Part shown: one piece after another, positions 5,767-7,624 of the stretch | Layout of the letters: each line of letters starts with the position of its first letter | How positions within the stretch are numbered: position 1 is the first letter of the stretch | NCBI GenBank assembly: GCA_902806105.1 | Contig: CADCVI010000145.1 | Span: 1 to 7,624 of the forward strand | DNA length: 7,624 nt | Source of the DNA: an uncultured Rubrobacteraceae bacterium | Lineage (GTDB): Bacteria > Actinomycetota > Rubrobacteria > Rubrobacterales > Rubrobacteraceae | Direction: 5' to 3' | The notes under the pieces: generated by a model | What the model was told of the DNA's origin: nothing | Seen by the model: only the letters and a program-made list of their open reading frames with translations | Databases searched by the model: none | Made by a program: the position numbers and the translations under genes

Positions 5767-6471
5767 CTAGTACTTGCAGCGGTCTAACGCGTCGCGCAGC
5801 GCCGCCCTGGCCCCCGAGCGCATCACGGATCCGTGGGCCAGGATCACGGTCGCGAATTCCTCACCGAGCAACTTCTCCGCCGAGCGTCTCGCCTGCGGCG
5901 GGTTCGTGCAGAAACCCTTGCGCACCCCGACGCGCAGCCTGATCGGCAGGCGGCCGAAGGCATCGGCGGTGAACAGCACGCCGTCGGCGTCGCGCAGGAG
6001 CGAGACGTGCCCGGCGGTGTGCCCGGGCGTCGAGATCACGCGGAAACCCGAGACAAGGTCCCCTTCTCGCAGCACCTTGCCGACCGGTACCGACGGCGGC
6101 TCCGCGCCGCGCGACATGTAGCGGAGGAAGCCGTTGCTCTGGGGGTCCAGCCCGCGCCGGCCCGAGATCACCTCCGCCTCATGCGACGCCGCCCCGACCT
6201 CGGCCCCGGGCGCCCATTCGAGTAAGCCCTCGAGCCCGCCCGTGTGGTCGTCGTGATGGTGGGTGATAAAGATGCGTTTGAGATCGTCCGGCCCGGAGCC
6301 GAGCGCGGCCAGGGCGTCCCGGATGCGCCCGACGCTGGACCCGAGCCCGGTATCCACGAGCGTCCACCCGTCGTCGTTCTCAAGCAGCAGCACGTTGATG
6401 GCGTTGGGGAGCCCGATGGCGTCCACGCGGTAGACGCCCTGCGCCACAAGCTCCGGCCTCTTTTCGGTCAT
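5767..6471 (-). CDS. Metallo-beta-lactamase-fold hydrolase (glyoxalase II-like)
   Basis: Soluble hydrolase of 234 residues with the complete set of MBL metal ligands: THHHDDH (70-76) supplies His71, His73, Asp75 and His76; PGHTAGH (149-155) supplies His151; TAD (168-170) supplies Asp170; AHG (212-214) supplies His213. A dinuclear zinc or iron site is expected. No signal peptide or membrane segment is seen. Family members cleave thioesters, lactones and other esters; the substrate cannot be told from sequence. The ATG at 6469-6471 directly follows the TAG of the upstream aldehyde dehydrogenase (TAGATG, no gap), and its AGGAGG site lies inside that gene's 3' end, so translation is likely coupled. 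Placement between two aldehyde dehydrogenases suggests work on a product or toxic by-product of the same pathway. Confidence 0.9.
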   Translation of the reverse strand: MTEKRPELVAQGVYRVDAIGLPNAINVLLLENDDGWTLVDTGLGSSVGRIRDALAALGSGPDDLKRIFITHHHDDHTGGLEGLLEWAPGAEVGAASHEAEVISGRRGLDPQSNGFLRYMSRGAEPPSVPVGKVLREGDLVSGFRVISTPGHTAGHVSLLRDADGVLFTADAFGRLPIRLRVGVRKGFCTNPPQARRSAEKLLGEEFATVILAHGSVMRSGARAALRDALDRCKY

Positions 6472-7624
6472 CTAGATCGTCCTCCTTCCGGGCTCGTCCT
6501 CGCGCCCGTACGGGTACCACCACTCCTTCTTTTCTACCCTCGGATCGATGTGAACGTGCTTCGTCTCCTGAAAAGCTTCGAGGCCCTCGCGCCCGAGCTC
6601 GCGGCCGATGCCGCTCCCGCCGTAGCCGCCGAACGGGGCGGCGTCGTTGTCGGTGAGGGGGTCGTTGATCCAGACGGTCCCCGCCCTGATCCCGCGCATG
6701 CACCGCAGCATCTTCTCGAAATCCTTCGTATACACGTTCGCCCCCAGCCCATATGGCACGGAGTTCGCAGCTTCGATGGCCTCGTCCAGGGACCCTACCT
6801 CGACGATGGGCACCACCGGCCCAAAGGTCTCGTCTCGCATAACCCTCATCGAGGGATTCACGCCGGCGAGCACGGTCGGCTTGTAGAAGAAGCCCTTTTC
6901 GCCCCACCGCTCCCCTCCCGCGACGAGCCTCGCGCCGCCTCCGAGCGCCTCGCCGACGTGCCGCTCGACCTTCTCGCGCCCCCTGGCGTTTATGAGCGGG
7001 CCAACATCTGTCGCCCGGTCCATCGGGTCCCCGATCTTCAGCCCCTCGACAAAGCTCCTCGCGGCCTCGACGAAGTCGTCTGCGACACCGCTCATCACGT
7101 AGAACCGCTCTGCGGAGGTGCAGACCTGCCCCGCGTTCAGGCACGCGGCCCACACCGCCCCCTGCGCCGCCACCTCCACGTCCACGTCGTCGCAGACGAT
7201 AAACGGGTCCTTGCCCCCGAGCTCCAGGTTCGCGCGCATCAGCCGCTCCGCCGCTATCGCACCGACCTTCCTTCCCGTCTCCTGGCTCCCAGTGAACGCG
7301 ACCATGTCGATGCCGGGGTGCCGCACCAGCGCCTCCCCCACGCCTCCGGCCCCGTAGACCGTGCCCAGGAGGCCGTCGGGGAGGAGTTCGGAGATCAGGA
7401 CCTGCATCCTGCGCGTCGCGAGCGGCGTCTCCTCGGAGGGCTTGAGGACGACGGCGTTACCGGCGGCGATCGCGGGCGCCACCTTCCAGGCCGCGAGGAG
7501 CAGCGGATAGTTCCACGGGACGATGCAAGCGACTATCCCCACCGGCTCTCTGACGACAAGAGCGAGCTGCTCGGGCTCGATGGGTGCGGGCAGGTAGCCC
7601 ACGGAGTCGCGCGCCAGCTCGCCG
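6472..7624 (-). CDS. NAD(P)-dependent aldehyde dehydrogenase, 5' end beyond the window
   Basis: Oxidises an unidentified aldehyde to the acid. The frame is open to the right edge: 383 residues are visible, and about 100 N-terminal residues of a ~490-residue family are missing. The GTG at 7600-7602 is internal, since in-frame residues continue before it and the fold's N-terminal part would be absent. Landmarks are PWNYP (Asn codon 7510-7512), LKPSEETP (Lys 7441-7443), FTGS, LELGGKDP (Glu 7222-7224), NAGQVCTSAER (catalytic Cys 7120-7122) and DETFGP (Glu 6829-6831). It differs clearly from the neighbouring PatD in its active-site segment and C-terminus: GGYGGSGIGRELG is the general betaine-aldehyde/succinate-semialdehyde type ending. 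A 20-odd-residue tail with WWYPYGRE follows the usual end. First visible gene of the operon. Substrate not assignable. Confidence 0.93.
   Translation of the reverse strand, partial: GELARDSVGYLPAPIEPEQLALVVREPVGIVACIVPWNYPLLLAAWKVAPAIAAGNAVVLKPSEETPLATRRMQVLISELLPDGLLGTVYGAGGVGEALVRHPGIDMVAFTGSQETGRKVGAIAAERLMRANLELGGKDPFIVCDDVDVEVAAQGAVWAACLNAGQVCTSAERFYVMSGVADDFVEAARSFVEGLKIGDPMDRATDVGPLINARGREKVERHVGEALGGGARLVAGGERWGEKGFFYKPTVLAGVNPSMRVMRDETFGPVVPIVEVGSLDEAIEAANSVPYGLGANVYTKDFEKMLRCMRGIRAGTVWINDPLTDNDAAPFGGYGGSGIGRELGREGLEAFQETKHVHIDPRVEKKEWWYPYGREDEPGRRTI

Noticed and set aside
4688..5770. 360-codon plus-strand frame opposite patD
   Set aside because: Antisense shadow produced by high GC at third positions; no ribosome-binding site or domain, and patD has all its catalytic residues.
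6472..7602. Treating the last aldehyde dehydrogenase as a complete gene starting at GTG 7602
   Set aside because: The frame stays open to the window edge with family-like residues, and a start there would remove about 110 residues of the N-terminal domain.
1..7624. Mobile element, CRISPR array, tRNA/rRNA or defence system
   Set aside because: No transposase or integrase, no regularly spaced repeats, no tRNA-like cloverleaf and no defence-type domains were seen on either strand.

Overview
The window is GC-rich bacterial DNA with strongly GC-biased third codon positions, and most genes have a clear GGAGG-type ribosome-binding site. Gene content (general-stress-type SDR, DUF1360 membrane protein, alanine dehydrogenase, aminobutyraldehyde dehydrogenase) and codon style suit a high-GC actinobacterium. 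A Rubrobacter-like lineage is my best guess, from general impression and not from a marker gene.

Layout, left to right. (1) 1-229, minus strand: the decayed N-terminal part of a GH15 glycosidase (glucoamylase/trehalase family), with two in-frame stops and no usable start, running off the left edge. (2) 230-350: no complete gene, but a startless minus-strand stretch with coding-like base periodicity. (3) 351-1913, minus: a two-gene unit encoding a DUF1360 membrane protein and then an SDR oxidoreductase with an Ala-rich hydrophobic C-terminal tail; the SDR ribosome-binding site overlaps the DUF1360 stop codon. (4) 1914-2192: a 279-base divergent intergenic region with a perfect 7-bp inverted repeat and a weak stress-sigma-like promoter candidate. 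(5) 2193-3089, plus: an SDR of the YdaD/YhdF/YghA type with a Gln/Pro-rich N-terminal extension. (6) 3117-3149: a strong GC hairpin between two convergent genes, a probable bidirectional terminator. (7) 3166-7624, minus: a tight four-gene operon, transcribed right to left, of aldehyde dehydrogenase (5' end outside the window), metallo-beta-lactamase-fold hydrolase, gamma-aminobutyraldehyde dehydrogenase (PatD-like) and alanine dehydrogenase (Ald), with gaps of 0, 17 and 22 bases.

Functionally, the right half looks like an amine/amino-acid catabolic operon. PatD would oxidise 4-aminobutanal (from putrescine) to GABA. Ald would return alanine, made by a pyruvate-dependent transaminase, to pyruvate plus ammonium. 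The second aldehyde dehydrogenase and the MBL hydrolase probably handle a related aldehyde or thioester, but their substrates cannot be read from sequence. Any transaminase, transporter or regulator would lie beyond the right edge. I found no mobile element, CRISPR array or RNA gene. The least ordinary items are the GH15 relic, the coupled SDR/membrane-protein pair and the palindrome in the divergent region.
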